From Neisseria elongata subsp. elongata (GTDB taxonomy: Bacteria; Pseudomonadota; Gammaproteobacteria; Burkholderiales; Neisseriaceae), in NCBI RefSeq assembly GCF_900113545.1, contig NZ_FOPS01000005.1, forward strand, positions 1 through 64,000: a DNA stretch of 64,000 nucleotides. The letters run 5' to 3'. This document shows, in pieces, positions 34,560-44,023 of this stretch. The first letter of the stretch is position 1. Every line of letters begins with the position of its first letter. The notes beneath the pieces are model-generated. The model ran no database searches and was not told the origin of the DNA. It was given only the letters and a program-made list of their open reading frames with translations. The translations under genes were made by a program, and so were the position numbers.

Positions 34560-36221
34560 ATGGACATCGGAAAAACCAACCGCGCCATACCGCACCCGCT
34601 GCTTAAAACCGCCGTGATAGCGACCGTACTCGCCCTCACTGCCTGCGGCACGCACAACCCGCCACAACGACAGCTACCCAGCTCGGCAAGAACAAAAGAG
34701 CGAATAGTACCGCAGGCTGCCAATAAAATGATGGTCATGCGCCATGCCGAATATGCATCTGACACGGGCCTGCTCAAACAAGAAGCCCTGAACATAAGGT
34801 CTATCGCCGATACCGAACGCTACCAAAAACAGCCCGACCAGCCCGTCAAAGCCGTTGCCCAAGAACCCGTTTCCACCTTCAGCATCGACGTCGATACCGG
34901 CAGCTATGCTAATGTACGCCGCTTTTTAAACAACGGCAGACTGCCGCCCAAAGACGCGGTCAGAATAGAGGAAATCGTCAATTATTTTCCGTACAACTAC
35001 CCGTTGCCGACCGGCGGGTACCCCTTCGCCGTCCACACCCAAACCGTCGATTCGCCGTGGCAGCCCGAAGCCAAACTCATCAAAATCGGCATACAGACGC
35101 AAGACTTGGCGAAAAAGGAACTGCCGCCCGCCAATCTGGTCTTCTTAGTGGACATATCCGGCAGCATGAACAGCCCCGAAAAACTGCCCCTGGTGAAAAA
35201 AACCCTGCGCATCCTAACCGAACAGTTGCGCCCTCAAGACAAAGTTACCCTGATTACCTACGCATCAGGCGAAGAACTGGTCCTGCCGCCGACTTCGGGC
35301 CGCAATAAAGACGAAATCCTGCGCGCCATCAACAAACTGCAGGCAGGCGGTGCGACAGCGGGCGAATCCGCACTGAAAATGGCTTATGAGCAGGCGCAAA
35401 AAGCCTACGTTAAAAACGGCATCAACCGCATTCTGCTGGCTACCGACGGCGACTTCAACGTCGGCGTATCCGACACCGAAACCCTCAAATCCATGGTTGC
35501 CGAAAAACGCAAAAGCGGCATCTCGCTCACCACGCTGGGTTTCGGCACGGGCAATTACAACGAAGACATGATGGAGCAAATCGCTGATGCGGGCGACGGC
35601 AATTACAGCTACATCGACAACGAAAAAGAAGCCAAAAAAGTCCTGCAGCACCAGCTGACCTCCACCCTCGCCACCGTGGCGCAGGACGTGAAAATCCAAG
35701 TCGAATTCAACCCCGCCACGGTTAAGGAATACCGACTGGTCGGCTACACCAACCGCACCCTGCGCAACGAAGACTTCAACAACGACAAAGTGGATGCGGG
35801 CGACATCGGCTCCGGCCACAGCGTAACCGCCATCTACGAAATCATCCCGCAGGGCAAACAAGGCTGGCTGAACGAATCGCGCTACCAAAAAGCCCCGGCG
35901 GCATCGGGCGGCAAAAACGAATACGCCTTTGTCAAAGTGCGTTACAAACTGCCCGGCCAAAGCACCAGCAAACTCATCGAGCAGGCCGTCCCCGCCATCA
36001 GCATCCCGCTGGCCCAGGCCGATGAAGACACCCGCCTCGCGCTGGCCGCCGCGTCTTACGCCCAAGCCCTGCGCGGCGGCGAATACAACGGCAAGCTGGA
36101 TTGGGACGCCATCGAACGAATGGCCAAACAGGCCAAAGGCAAAGACCCCTTCGGCCTACAGGAAGAGTTTGTCGAATTGGTGAAAATTGCCAAAAGCCTG
36201 AGCAGCAAACAGGCGCAGTGA
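34560..36221 (+). CDS. VWA-domain lipoprotein (YfbK-like)
   Basis: 553 aa from ATG at 34560, which has AAAGGA seven bases upstream (an ATG five codons earlier has none). Lipobox LTAC (Cys29). An N-terminal von Willebrand-like segment (FSIDVDTGSYANVRRFLNNGRLPP ~102) leads to a VWA domain with an intact MIDAS, FLVDISGSMNS (~195), and Thr/Asp residues further on (LATDGDFNVGVSD). A DUF3520-type C-terminal region follows. The architecture matches E. coli YfbK. It probably binds a protein partner in a metal-dependent way at the membrane; the partner is unknown. Confidence 0.88.
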   Translation: MDIGKTNRAIPHPLLKTAVIATVLALTACGTHNPPQRQLPSSARTKERIVPQAANKMMVMRHAEYASDTGLLKQEALNIRSIADTERYQKQPDQPVKAVAQEPVSTFSIDVDTGSYANVRRFLNNGRLPPKDAVRIEEIVNYFPYNYPLPTGGYPFAVHTQTVDSPWQPEAKLIKIGIQTQDLAKKELPPANLVFLVDISGSMNSPEKLPLVKKTLRILTEQLRPQDKVTLITYASGEELVLPPTSGRNKDEILRAINKLQAGGATAGESALKMAYEQAQKAYVKNGINRILLATDGDFNVGVSDTETLKSMVAEKRKSGISLTTLGFGTGNYNEDMMEQIADAGDGNYSYIDNEKEAKKVLQHQLTSTLATVAQDVKIQVEFNPATVKEYRLVGYTNRTLRNEDFNNDKVDAGDIGSGHSVTAIYEIIPQGKQGWLNESRYQKAPAASGGKNEYAFVKVRYKLPGQSTSKLIEQAVPAISIPLAQADEDTRLALAAASYAQALRGGEYNGKLDWDAIERMAKQAKGKDPFGLQEEFVELVKIAKSLSSKQAQ

Positions 36222-36248
36222 GAATAAGGCAGAATCCGGAGTCCTGAC

Positions 36249-36296
36249 AAAGAGGCCGTCTGAAAACGCAAAACTGCATTTTCAGACGGCCTCTTT
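36249..36296. terminator. Bidirectional inverted DUS terminator
   Basis: Perfect 18 bp arms AAAGAGGCCGTCTGAAAA with a 12 base loop, between the convergent VWA lipoprotein and hemY genes. Confidence 0.75.
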
Positions 36297-36314
36297 ATGC
36301 CTTGTATAACGTTC

Positions 36315-37532
36315 TTAAGGCTGTTTCGCCAAAACGGGCATCGTGCTCTGCGTTGCCGACAAAGCCTGCTTTCTCTGTTCTTCGGCTTTTTCCTTCTCGC
36401 CTGTTTCATCAAACACTTTGGCCAAAGCCAGCCGTGCCTGAACGCTGTCGCGTGCGGAAATGCCCGCTTCCAGATACCCGCGTGCTTTGCCCCACAATTG
36501 CTTGCTGTAGGCCAATTGGCCGAGATACACGAGCAGGTCGGCATCCTGCGGGCTGTTTTGCAGCCAGCCTTCGGCGGCATCGATGGCTTTACGCTGTTCT
36601 TTGTCGTCCAAATAAGCCACGCTTTGGGCAAAAGGCGGCAACAGTTCTGCCTGACGGTTTTGCGGATAATGCTTTTCTACCCACGAGGCGGCTGACGCAT
36701 AAAGGCCGAGCTTTTCGTATTTTTCCGCTATCGCCGCACAAAGCGCGCCGGATTTTTGTTCCTCGGGAATACGCTTCAATGCGGCTTTCAGGCTGTCGGC
36801 ATCCGTGGCCGACGCCAGCAGGCGGCGGTAGGCCCAATCGCGGTATTCGCCCGCTTCATGCGGATTGACGGCTTTTTGTTTTTGCAATTCGTCGGTTTTG
36901 TCCAACACTTCGGCCGCATCGCCGTGATCGAAGGCATAACGCAGTTGCAGCCGCAGCAGGCGGGTTAGCCGGGGATTGATTTTGGCGGCGGCAGCCAGGT
37001 TTACGGAAGCTTCGGGGTAGTCGCGGCGGTTCAGCGCGCCTTCGGCAAGCAGCAGGTAACGCGAAAGCTGGTTGGCCTGCGGTAGGGCAGAAATTTCGTC
37101 CAGGTAGCGGGCGCGCAGGGCTTCGTCGTTCATGTGGTCGGCGGCATGGGCGGCAATCATCAACGCCAAAGCGCGGCTCTCGCCGGCCTCTTTGTTTTTC
37201 AGCACTTTGGCCGCTTCCTGCTCGGCTTTTTGGTATTTGCCTTCGAAATAAGCCAAACCGGCGGCGTTCAGGTTGCTGCCGGCCTTGCGGCTTTTACGCG
37301 CGCTGCCGAAACGGCTCAAACGGGCGGGAATATTAAACAGTCCGCCCATCAGTTGAACCACGATATACAGCAGGACGACGAATAAAATCAGTGCCGGCAC
37401 AAACAACATCAAGTCCAGCCGCGCCAGCGTGTTGCCGACGACGAAATACACGTTGCCGTTGAACAGTGTGGATGCGATTGACAAACCGACGGCGACGGCA
37501 AACAGGATGATAATCCACAACAGGCTTTTCAT
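36315..37532 (-). CDS. hemY: HemY-type TPR membrane protein
   Basis: 405 aa. Two N-terminal membrane helices (~5-27 and 40-65) with the HemY_N pattern NGNVYFVVGNTLARLDLMLFVPALILF, then a long helical TPR region with repeats such as AGLAYFEGKYQKAEQEAAKVL. Proteobacterial HemY (distinct from protoporphyrinogen oxidase of the same name) lies with hemD and hemX and probably helps heme pathway enzymes at the membrane. The start overlaps the end of hemX by four bases (ATGA), so translation is coupled. Confidence 0.85.
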   Translation of the reverse strand: MKSLLWIIILFAVAVGLSIASTLFNGNVYFVVGNTLARLDLMLFVPALILFVVLLYIVVQLMGGLFNIPARLSRFGSARKSRKAGSNLNAAGLAYFEGKYQKAEQEAAKVLKNKEAGESRALALMIAAHAADHMNDEALRARYLDEISALPQANQLSRYLLLAEGALNRRDYPEASVNLAAAAKINPRLTRLLRLQLRYAFDHGDAAEVLDKTDELQKQKAVNPHEAGEYRDWAYRRLLASATDADSLKAALKRIPEEQKSGALCAAIAEKYEKLGLYASAASWVEKHYPQNRQAELLPPFAQSVAYLDDKEQRKAIDAAEGWLQNSPQDADLLVYLGQLAYSKQLWGKARGYLEAGISARDSVQARLALAKVFDETGEKEKAEEQRKQALSATQSTMPVLAKQP

Positions 37533-39061
37533 GCCGCACCGCCTTTCGCTTTGCCCGGCTCGGAAGCTTTATTTCCTGCGGGTTTGGCCGGCTTGGCGGC
37601 TTCGTTTGCCTTTGGTTCGGCGGGCTTCGCGGATTTAGCCGCTTCGGCGGGTTTGGCCGGCTCGGAAGCCGAATGCTCGGCAGGTTTGGCTGCTTTGTCA
37701 GCCTTGTTTTCCCCATCCTGCCCTTTGGCTTCGGAGGCCGCTTTTTCAGCAGGCGCGGAGGCCGCCTGTGCCGCAGGGGCGGTATCGGAAGCGGCTTTTT
37801 CGGTCGGCGCGGAAGCCGGAACTTCGGCAGGTACCACAGATTTCAGATCGGGCAGCCGGATGCTTTGCGTGCCGCGCACGGTATCCTGATAGTTGCGGAC
37901 AGCGGCCAAGCTGGCTTTCAGGGATTCGTTCGATACCATCCTCATATCGAGCGATTTCAGTTCGGCCAGCTCTTTCAGCCACGCCTGAGTGGCCGGGGAC
38001 TGGTTGTCGAAATATTGTTTCACCGTTGCTTCGGCGTTGTTCAAATCGCTCAGGAACACTTCGCCGTTGTGCTGCATCAGGGCGATGCGTGCGTCCAACA
38101 GGCGCAGGCGGAGGTTTTCGCGCACGAAGTAGGCTTGTTCGGGCGCCAGCAGCATGGCATCGCCGTTGTTCAGCTTGCGCACTTCAACTAGATTGCCCAG
38201 CCCGTGCAGGGTTTTGTTCCATGTACGCTGCCACCAGGAGGCGTTCGGGTCTTCCTGCGTGGTGACTTCGGCCTGTCCGGGCTGCAGGGTGCTTTCCAAC
38301 ACCAGCGGCATGCCGGCAACGGCATTTTCCAGACGGTCCAAACGCAAAGCCGTGCCGGAGATGTCCAGATACGGCTGGTTTTTCAAGGCCGCCAAATCAC
38401 TGCTGACCGCCTGTTTGATCGGCAACAAGTCGGCCTGTTCGAAGCGGCTCAGACGGCTTTCGATATTTTCGAGCACGGTAACGGCCACCGGCACGTTGCC
38501 CGACAGCAGCAGCTGTTGGGCGGCCATGTTCAGCGTGGCTTCGGTTTCATCCACCAGCCAGTCGGCGCGGTTGCGCAACAGTTCCTGATAGGCGCGGTTG
38601 GCTGCTTCGATTTGTTCCTTATTGTCTCTTTGTCCGTCGGCAATCTGCTGCAACGCGGCGGCAAGCTCGCTTTGCCTGCGGCTGTTTTCTTTCAGGATTT
38701 GGGCGTTTTCGCTTTCGCCCACCGCGGCCTGGTCGATTTTTTGGTTGAAGGCTGTTTCCTGGTTTTTCAATACGTTCTGCCCTTGGACGAACAGGAAGCC
38801 GCCTGTACCCAAGGCCAACAGCGACAATACCAGTGCGCCGACGGCCAAACCTTTGCCGCCGGATTCGCGGATGATGACCGGCGCGGGAGCCTGTGGGGGC
38901 TCGGGCGTTTTTTCCGCTTCTGCACGCGGAGGGGGTGTTTTGCCGCCGGATGGGCTTTCAGACGGCCTGTCTTTCTGAAGGCCGTCTGAAACGGTGTTTT
39001 TCGGGTTTTCCATGTTTTCGCCGCCGTTGTTTACGGCCTGTTCGGTTTCTTGTCCGCTCAT
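37529..39061 (-). CDS. hemX: HemX-type membrane protein
   Basis: 510 aa. A disordered N-terminus (~70 residues), one membrane helix (LAVGALVLSLLALGTGGFLFV ~68-90), a coiled-coil periplasmic domain of the HemX family to ~residue 410 (LVEVRKLNNGDAMLLAPEQAYFVRENLRLRLLDARIALM), then a ~95-residue tail of Ala/Lys/Pro/Glu repeats. It resembles the HemX family but lacks SAM-methyltransferase motifs. A DUS inverted pair is read in frame near codons 24-35. It overlaps hemD and hemY by four bases each. Confidence 0.85.
   Translation of the reverse strand: MSGQETEQAVNNGGENMENPKNTVSDGLQKDRPSESPSGGKTPPPRAEAEKTPEPPQAPAPVIIRESGGKGLAVGALVLSLLALGTGGFLFVQGQNVLKNQETAFNQKIDQAAVGESENAQILKENSRRQSELAAALQQIADGQRDNKEQIEAANRAYQELLRNRADWLVDETEATLNMAAQQLLLSGNVPVAVTVLENIESRLSRFEQADLLPIKQAVSSDLAALKNQPYLDISGTALRLDRLENAVAGMPLVLESTLQPGQAEVTTQEDPNASWWQRTWNKTLHGLGNLVEVRKLNNGDAMLLAPEQAYFVRENLRLRLLDARIALMQHNGEVFLSDLNNAEATVKQYFDNQSPATQAWLKELAELKSLDMRMVSNESLKASLAAVRNYQDTVRGTQSIRLPDLKSVVPAEVPASAPTEKAASDTAPAAQAASAPAEKAASEAKGQDGENKADKAAKPAEHSASEPAKPAEAAKSAKPAEPKANEAAKPAKPAGNKASEPGKAKGGAA
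38956..38991 (-). repeat. Inverted DUS pair inside hemX
   Basis: Complementary DUS arms at 38956-38968 and 38979-38991, both within hemX codons (VSDGLQKDRPSESP). It would form a hairpin early in the hemX message. Confidence 0.7.
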
Positions 39062-39780
39062 CGGTTTTGCTCCGCGTAACGATTTAAAATGTCAATGTCC
39101 AGCGCGGGAATCAGTTCTACCCGTGTCGCGCCGGCGGCACGGAGTGCCTCGGCCACGCGCTGATGGTGGGTGAAGTATAGCAAGGATTGCAGCTTTTGCG
39201 TGAACGACGGCGGTGCGGCGGCAAACAGCAGGCGCACGGATTCGGCCGAGGTAATCCACGCCGCATCGGGCGGTGCGGCGGCAAACTGCGTCCAATCGGG
39301 TTCGAGAGGCCGTCTGAAATACACTTCGGCGATTTGGACGTTGAAGCCGCGCAGGGTAAGCTGATGTGCGAGAAATTCGCGTCCGCCGTGGCCTCTAACA
39401 ATCAATACGGCCGCACCCTTCGGCAGGGTTTGCCACAACGGCAGCCGCAAAACGGCTTCGCTGTCGTTGCCGTCGTCGGGGAACCAGACCGGGGTGCGGC
39501 TGTACGCCTGCAATGCGCGCGCGCTGCTGCCGCCGACGGCTATCTGCGGCGGGCTGCGGTCTGAAAATTCGAGGTGCGGCGCAGCCACGGCCACGGCCGA
39601 GGGGCTGACCCAAAACACTGCGGAGGCCGTCTGAAACTGCCCGGGCAGGCGGGCGAGTGCATCCGCGTCGGCTTCAATGGCAAACGGGCTAAATATGGTG
39701 CCCTGCCAGCCTGCGACGGTACAGGTTTGCCGGTCGGCGGCGGCTTGGGCGACGGGTCGGACTATCAGGAGGGTAGGCAT
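39058..39780 (-). CDS. hemD: Uroporphyrinogen-III synthase
   Basis: 240 aa from ATG at 39780. HemD sequences diverge, but the two-domain pattern is visible: an N-terminal PTLLIVRPVAQAAA, a central VLIVRGHGGREFLAHQLTLRGFNVQIAEVYFRRP, and a C-terminal WITSAESVRLLF and HHQRVAEALRAAGATRV. It closes hydroxymethylbilane to uroporphyrinogen III. It begins the hemD-hemX-hemY unit, with each gene overlapping the next by four bases; hemC lies 278 bp upstream. Confidence 0.88.
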   Translation of the reverse strand: MPTLLIVRPVAQAAADRQTCTVAGWQGTIFSPFAIEADADALARLPGQFQTASAVFWVSPSAVAVAAPHLEFSDRSPPQIAVGGSSARALQAYSRTPVWFPDDGNDSEAVLRLPLWQTLPKGAAVLIVRGHGGREFLAHQLTLRGFNVQIAEVYFRRPLEPDWTQFAAAPPDAAWITSAESVRLLFAAAPPSFTQKLQSLLYFTHHQRVAEALRAAGATRVELIPALDIDILNRYAEQNR

Positions 39781-40001
39781 GGTCGGACGGATAAAATGGG
39801 ATTGGGTTGGCGGGAACGGATACAAGGTTTTCAGACAGCCTTCGTTTGGCTCTTGCCGCCTGCCGAAAACTGATACGGTTGCCATGTTTTACAAGGGCGG
39901 CAGTCTGTTTGCGCTCTGTTTATATATTGCTTTTTGTTTCTGCGATACGGGCTGGAATTTTCTGCTTTCCGTTATTTACATATACCGGCCGGCATTTGAT
40001 A

Positions 40002-40040
40002 TTTTCAGACGGCCTCCGAGGTTTAGAGGCCGTCTGAAAA
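40002..40040 (-). terminator. Inverted DUS terminator after hemC
   Basis: 15 bp arms, nine base loop, 19 bp after the hemC stop. It separates hemC from hemDXY. Confidence 0.65.
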
Positions 40041-40058
40041 CGGCGGCAGGACAACCTT

Positions 40059-40997
40059 TTATTGCTGTTCCGCCAAAACGGCCGCTATCAGTTCTTCCGC
40101 ACCGTCGTCGGCCAGGCGTTTGGCCACGGCGCGGCCGAGTGCGTCGGCATAGGCGGCCGGGGCTTGGGCGGAGGCTTCGATGATGACGGAGCCGTCGGGA
40201 TGGCCGACCAGTCCGTTGAGGGTCAGAAGGCCGTCTTCCATCACGCAATAAGCCGCCAGCGGTACTTGGCAGCTCCCGCCCAGCGCGCGTGCAAGGGCGC
40301 GTTCGGCGGTAACGCAGGCGGCGGTTTCTTCGTGGTTCAGCGGACGCAGGATGTCGGCAAGGTCGGTGCGGCGTGCGGCGATTTCGATGCCCAATGCGCC
40401 CTGCCCTGCCGCGGGCAGGCTGTCGGCCGGCGAGAGGATTTCGCGGATGCGGCTGTCCAAGCCCAGGCGTTGCAGGCCGGCGGCGGCAAGGATGACGGCA
40501 TCGTAATCGCCGTTATCGAGCTTGGACAGGCGGGTTTGGACGTTGCCGCGCAGGGGTTTGATGGTCAGGTGCGGAAACTTCGCCCGCAGTTGTGCTTCGC
40601 GGCGCAGGCTGGATGTGCCGACGATTACGCCTTCGGGCATGTCTTCCAAACGCGCATATTGATTGGATACGAACGCGTCAAACGGGCTGGCGCGTTCGCC
40701 GATTGCCGCCAGTGCGAACCCTTCCGGCAGTTCCATCGGCACGTCTTTGATGGAGTGGACGGCCAAATCGGCACGGCCGTCTTGCAGTGCCTGTTCGAGT
40801 TCTTTGATAAACAGGCCTTTGCCGCCGATTTTCGACAATGTGCGGTCGAGGATTTGGTCGCCGCGCGTCGTCATGCCCAGAATTTCCACTTCGCAGTCGG
40901 GATACAGGGCTTTCAGACGGCCTTTGATGTGTTCGGCCTGCCACATCGCCAGCATGCTTTCCCTGCTGGCGATAACCAGTTTTTTCGGTGTATTCAT
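40059..40997 (-). CDS. hemC: Porphobilinogen deaminase
   Basis: 312 aa. Family motifs [14 protein letters not shown] (~12), [30 protein letters not shown] (~58-87), [11 protein letters not shown] (~127), [13 protein letters not shown] (~149) and Cys243 in [12 protein letters not shown], which carries the dipyrromethane cofactor. It polymerises four porphobilinogens to hydroxymethylbilane. It lies between nsrR and hemD on the same strand, with an inverted DUS on each side, so it may be transcribed on its own. Confidence 0.96.
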   Translation of the reverse strand: MNTPKKLVIASRESMLAMWQAEHIKGRLKALYPDCEVEILGMTTRGDQILDRTLSKIGGKGLFIKELEQALQDGRADLAVHSIKDVPMELPEGFALAAIGERASPFDAFVSNQYARLEDMPEGVIVGTSSLRREAQLRAKFPHLTIKPLRGNVQTRLSKLDNGDYDAVILAAAGLQRLGLDSRIREILSPADSLPAAGQGALGIEIAARRTDLADILRPLNHEETAACVTAERALARALGGSCQVPLAAYCVMEDGLLTLNGLVGHPDGSVIIEASAQAPAAYADALGRAVAKRLADDGAEELIAAVLAEQQ

Positions 40998-41022
40998 CGG
41001 TTTTCCTTAAATGGGATGTGCG

Positions 41023-41057
41023 GGCCGTCTGAAAACAAACGGACTTTTCAGACGGCC
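41023..41057 (-). terminator. Inverted DUS terminator after nsrR
   Basis: 13 bp arms (41023-41035 and 41045-41057), between the nsrR stop and the hemC start. Confidence 0.6.
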
Positions 41058-41070
41058 GAGAGGGGATGTT

Positions 41071-41520
41071 TCAGGCGGTTTCGACATACAGCGAGATTTT
41101 CGGCGTGTACAGCATGTCGAGGGTGGGCTGATTGATCAAATCGGACAGGGTAAATTTGTCGAGGTGCGCGAGAAACGCCCGTCCAGCATCGTTCAATATA
41201 TTGCTGAGCCGGCAGCAGGAAGTCAGCAGGCAGTGGTTGTCCGCGCCCATGCATTCCACCAGTTTCATCGGTTCTATGTGGCGCACCACGTCGCCGATAA
41301 CGATGCCTTCCGCCGAACGGCTCAAACGCAGGCCGCCGCCCTTGCCGCGCACGCTGTCTAAAAAACCGCCTTTTACCAAGGCGGTGGCCACTTTCATCAG
41401 GTGGCTTCTGGAAATACCGTAAACTTCGGCGATGGTCGCGATATTGACCAGTTCTTCGCTGTTGGCGGCCGCATAGGCCAAAACGCGTAGGGCATAGTCG
41501 GTTTGTTGAGTTAGGTACAT
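41071..41520 (-). CDS. nsrR: Nitric-oxide-sensing Rrf2 repressor
   Basis: 149 aa Rrf2-family regulator. Winged-helix N-terminus (MYLTQQTDYALRVLAYAA, VYGISRSHLMKVATALVKGGFLDSVRGKGGGLRL) and the Fe-S cysteines Cys90, Cys97 and Cys103 (with an adjacent Cys102), spaced as in gonococcal NsrR. The cluster is destroyed by NO, releasing repression of nitrite/NO reduction genes. It is divergent from a hemerythrin-like gene; the 79 bp between could hold an NsrR site, but I could not identify a convincing palindrome. Confidence 0.92.
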   Translation of the reverse strand: MYLTQQTDYALRVLAYAAANSEELVNIATIAEVYGISRSHLMKVATALVKGGFLDSVRGKGGGLRLSRSAEGIVIGDVVRHIEPMKLVECMGADNHCLLTSCCRLSNILNDAGRAFLAHLDKFTLSDLINQPTLDMLYTPKISLYVETA

Positions 41521-41599
41521 ATTGCAAGCGTGGTGTTAAAGTTTCATAATATCTGCAACATTATACACAAACGACACGCCACCACTAAGACAAAAAACC

Positions 41600-41968
41600 A
41601 TGAAACGACACCCCATACTGGTCCCACTGTCGCATGAGCATCATCACACACTCGCCCTATGCGCCCGCATCCTGCGCCATCCCGAACTCAACCATTCGGC
41701 CGACATCAACGAACACTACGTCGGCCTGATGCCCCATTTCGAACACGAAGAGACCATGTTCGCCCCGTTGTGGCACGACTTGAACCGCGACGACCTGCGC
41801 GCCCGTTTTGAAAACGAACACGCCGTACTGCGCGCCATGCACGCCGCGCCGGAATATGACAATCCGTTATGGAACGTCGAGTTCGCCACCCTGCTGCGCG
41901 ACCATGCACGCTTTGAAGAACGCGAGCTGTTTCCCGCCATCGAAAAACTGCTGCCGCCCGTCGGCTGA
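41600..41968 (+). CDS. Hemerythrin-like (HHE) protein
   Basis: 122 aa helical bundle with the di-iron ligand pattern: HEHHHTLAL near the start, HFEHEETMF (~47), and HARFEERELFP (~105). It is half the size of RIC/YtfE and lacks its N-terminal Cys domain. It is divergent from nsrR, which suggests a role in O2/NO handling or iron delivery under nitrosative stress. TTGCAA (41523) and CATAAT (41545), 16 bp apart, are a plausible promoter. Confidence 0.82.
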   Translation: MKRHPILVPLSHEHHHTLALCARILRHPELNHSADINEHYVGLMPHFEHEETMFAPLWHDLNRDDLRARFENEHAVLRAMHAAPEYDNPLWNVEFATLLRDHARFEERELFPAIEKLLPPVG

Positions 41969-42060
41969 GTGCGGAAAATCTCTGAGAAACCGTTTCGGAG
42001 GTTTTCAGACGGCCTCAACACTTCCCGTACGGCCTTTACACATTTATTTTAAAACGGCAG

Positions 42061-42104
42061 ACAGGCCGTCTGAAAAAGCGCATTTGTTTTTTCAGACGGC
42101 CTGT
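42061..42104. terminator. Bidirectional inverted DUS terminator
   Basis: 17-18 bp complementary arms with A and T runs on both sides, between the two convergent hemerythrin-like genes. Confidence 0.75.
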
Positions 42105-42156
42105 TTGTTTGGAACCGCAAGCCGGTTGCGGCCGGCATGTCGCACGAAATCCCCGC

Positions 42157-42669
42157 TTATTTTGCCTGCCGCCGCTGCGCCATGTTTTTTCCGATTGCGG
42201 CCAGTTTGTCGGCCGGAATGCTTTCCTTGCCCAAGTCGAACAAGCCTTCTTCCAAAGCCAGATGCACGGCATAGCCGTCCGTAAAGCGTTTGAACGCGGC
42301 CGCGTCCGGCCGGTAGTGTTCATCGGCGGCAATTTTTTCAAATTCCGCCGCCACCGCCGCCCAATTGTCGTGCAGCAATCCGTGCTGGCGCAGCAGTTCG
42401 TCCACATCGGCCTTTGCCTGCGGCGCGTATTGCAGCAGCAGCGGGAAATAGTCTTCCTCTTCGTCCTGATGGTGCAGCGGCGCGGCGACGTTGAAATATT
42501 GGCCGATCTGCCGCACGGCCTGCAACACGATGTCGTTGCGGCCGTGTTCGGCGATATAGCCGTCCAACATGCCGACCTGTTCGCAAAAACGGCGTACTTT
42601 GCCGTGGCAGGCGTACAGCATTTCTATCGGTTCGGCAAAGGTAACGCTACGCGTATCAAATAAATTCAT
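42157..42669 (-). CDS. Hemerythrin-domain protein
   Basis: 170 aa from ATG at 42669 (upstream in-frame codons come from a DUS and are rejected). HHE-type ligands: [12 protein letters not shown] (~22), [15 protein letters not shown] (~68), [14 protein letters not shown] (~99) and [13 protein letters not shown] (~139). This is a second, different hemerythrin fold gene within 200 bp of the first. It likely binds a di-iron centre; O2/NO sensing or iron storage are family-based guesses. A promoter with TTGTTG-17-TATACT lies upstream. Confidence 0.82.
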   Translation of the reverse strand: MNLFDTRSVTFAEPIEMLYACHGKVRRFCEQVGMLDGYIAEHGRNDIVLQAVRQIGQYFNVAAPLHHQDEEEDYFPLLLQYAPQAKADVDELLRQHGLLHDNWAAVAAEFEKIAADEHYRPDAAAFKRFTDGYAVHLALEEGLFDLGKESIPADKLAAIGKNMAQRRQAK

Positions 42670-42747
42670 TGTAGCCTCGTTTCGGAAGGCCGTCTGAAAA
42701 GTCATCAATCGGTTTCAGACGGCCTGCATGGTTTGTGTAAATCGGGC

Positions 42748-42776
42748 AGTATAGTGCCAAGCCTGCGGTGCAACAA
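42748..42776 (-). promoter_or_regulatory. Promoter of the 42157-42669 hemerythrin gene
   Basis: On the minus strand TTGTTG (42771-42776), 17 bp spacer, TATACT (42748-42753). The start would be near 42741, with an inverted DUS hairpin (42686-42726) in the short leader. Confidence 0.55.
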
Positions 42777-42835
42777 GGCGTTGCAAACGGAAAAACGGCC
42801 TGCACGAGGCAGGCCGTCTGAAAAAACAATACGGC

Positions 42836-43426
42836 TTATTTCAACGTTACATTGCCCAGCATTTGGGAAGAGTGCGCCGGGAACGAGCAGTAAAACTCGT
42901 ATTTTCCGCCGTCGGCAAATTTGCTGGTATCGATGGTTACGCTGGTCTCCTCGCCGCCGCCGATTAACGAAGTATGAGCCACTACGCGCGCATCGTCCGC
43001 TTTTACATAATTAGCATCCGCACCGGCTTTCGCTCCGTCGGCCAATACGGCTTTGGTGTCTTCGGCTTTGGAAATGACGATGTTGTGGCCCATGGCGGTT
43101 TTCGGCATTTTGCCGACGTGTTTCAGGGTTACTTTGAATTCTTTACAGTTGGTTTTGTCGATAACCAGCTCTTTGGTGTTGAAATTCATTGCGTCGTCGG
43201 ATTCCACCACGGCTTCGCAAGCGTTGGCGGCAGGTGCTTTATCGGTTGCCGCAGCGGCAGACGCTTCCGTGGTTGCGGGGACGGCTTCGGAGGCAGGGGC
43301 TGCGGGGGCGTCGGCAGAAGCGGCGGCGGGGGTTGCGGACGCTGCAGGCGCGGCCGGTTTGCCTTGGTCGCCGCATGCGCTCAATGCCAAGGCTGCGGCG
43401 GAAATCAATGCCAAATATGCTTTCAT
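42836..43426 (-). CDS. laz: Lipid-modified azurin
   Basis: 196 aa from ATG at 43426 (CAGGAGA upstream). Lipobox LSAC (Cys18), then a ~50-residue Ala/Pro/Glu/Thr-rich linker (the Laz/H.8-like extension), then an azurin domain. Copper ligands are visible: His in MGHNIVI, and Cys, His and Met in [11 protein letters not shown] near the end. It is a blue copper electron carrier anchored in the outer membrane, linked in Neisseria to protection from peroxide and electron supply to peroxidases and nitrite reductase. Confidence 0.94.
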   Translation of the reverse strand: MKAYLALISAAALALSACGDQGKPAAPAASATPAAASADAPAAPASEAVPATTEASAAAATDKAPAANACEAVVESDDAMNFNTKELVIDKTNCKEFKVTLKHVGKMPKTAMGHNIVISKAEDTKAVLADGAKAGADANYVKADDARVVAHTSLIGGGEETSVTIDTSKFADGGKYEFYCSFPAHSSQMLGNVTLK

Positions 43427-43553
43427 ATTTATCTCCTGAGATGTTGTGAATATGGGAAAAGCAAAACACATTCGTTGCAAAGCGGTCGTTTCACCCCTTG
43501 CCCGAATATGTGTTACCTATAAAAATTTACCATAAAACCAGTCTAAAAGATAA

Positions 43554-44000
43554 TTATTTTTGTCGTTTATTGACCAAATTCCTCAAGGCGGCGGCCAGCT
43601 TCGGATGGTGTTGCAGCCTTTCCGCACTTTGACGGAAACTTTCCAAAGCGGCGGGACTGAGCTCCAATTTGTTGATTTTTTGGGGAGGCGGCGTTTTCGG
43701 CACGGTTTTGACCTTGATGTCGCGGATCAGGTCGGTATGCCTTTGCAAGCGCGGCAGCAGGCCGGGCGCAAGCATTCTGGCGCGGGACGCGGCCATGCCG
43801 TTGACCGCCAACAACACCAGGCAGCCTTCGCTGATGCAGGCCGTCTGAATATACGGGTGCAGGTTGGCCGGCAATTCTTGTTTGACCAGGCGGTCTATCT
43901 GCTGCCAGGCTTGCGCGCTTTGCAGCAGGAATTTCAGTTGTGCCGAGGCATCTGGATGGTCGCCCCGCCCGCTGCGTTTCCCTATTTTTTCCAAATCCAT
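43554..44000 (-). CDS. DciA-like (DUF721) protein
   Basis: 148 aa from ATG at 44000. It has the DUF721 pattern: an N-terminal basic helix region, [65 protein letters not shown]. Related proteins (DciA) load the replicative helicase in bacteria that lack DnaC, so this may be the helicase loader, which Neisseria should need. The upstream sequence is a CREE inserted 24 bp before the start, so its promoter may be provided by the element. Confidence 0.72.
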
Positions 44001-44023
44001 TTTTTCAGACGGCCTTTCGTATG

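Noticed and set aside
39884-40183. Plus-strand frame starting MFYKGGSLFALCLY in the hemC-hemD gap
   Set aside because: After ~45 residues it reads through an inverted DUS and the hemC gene in antisense; no homology recognised.
41521-41599. NsrR binding site between nsrR and the hemerythrin gene
   Set aside because: No palindrome close enough to known NsrR sites could be identified by eye.
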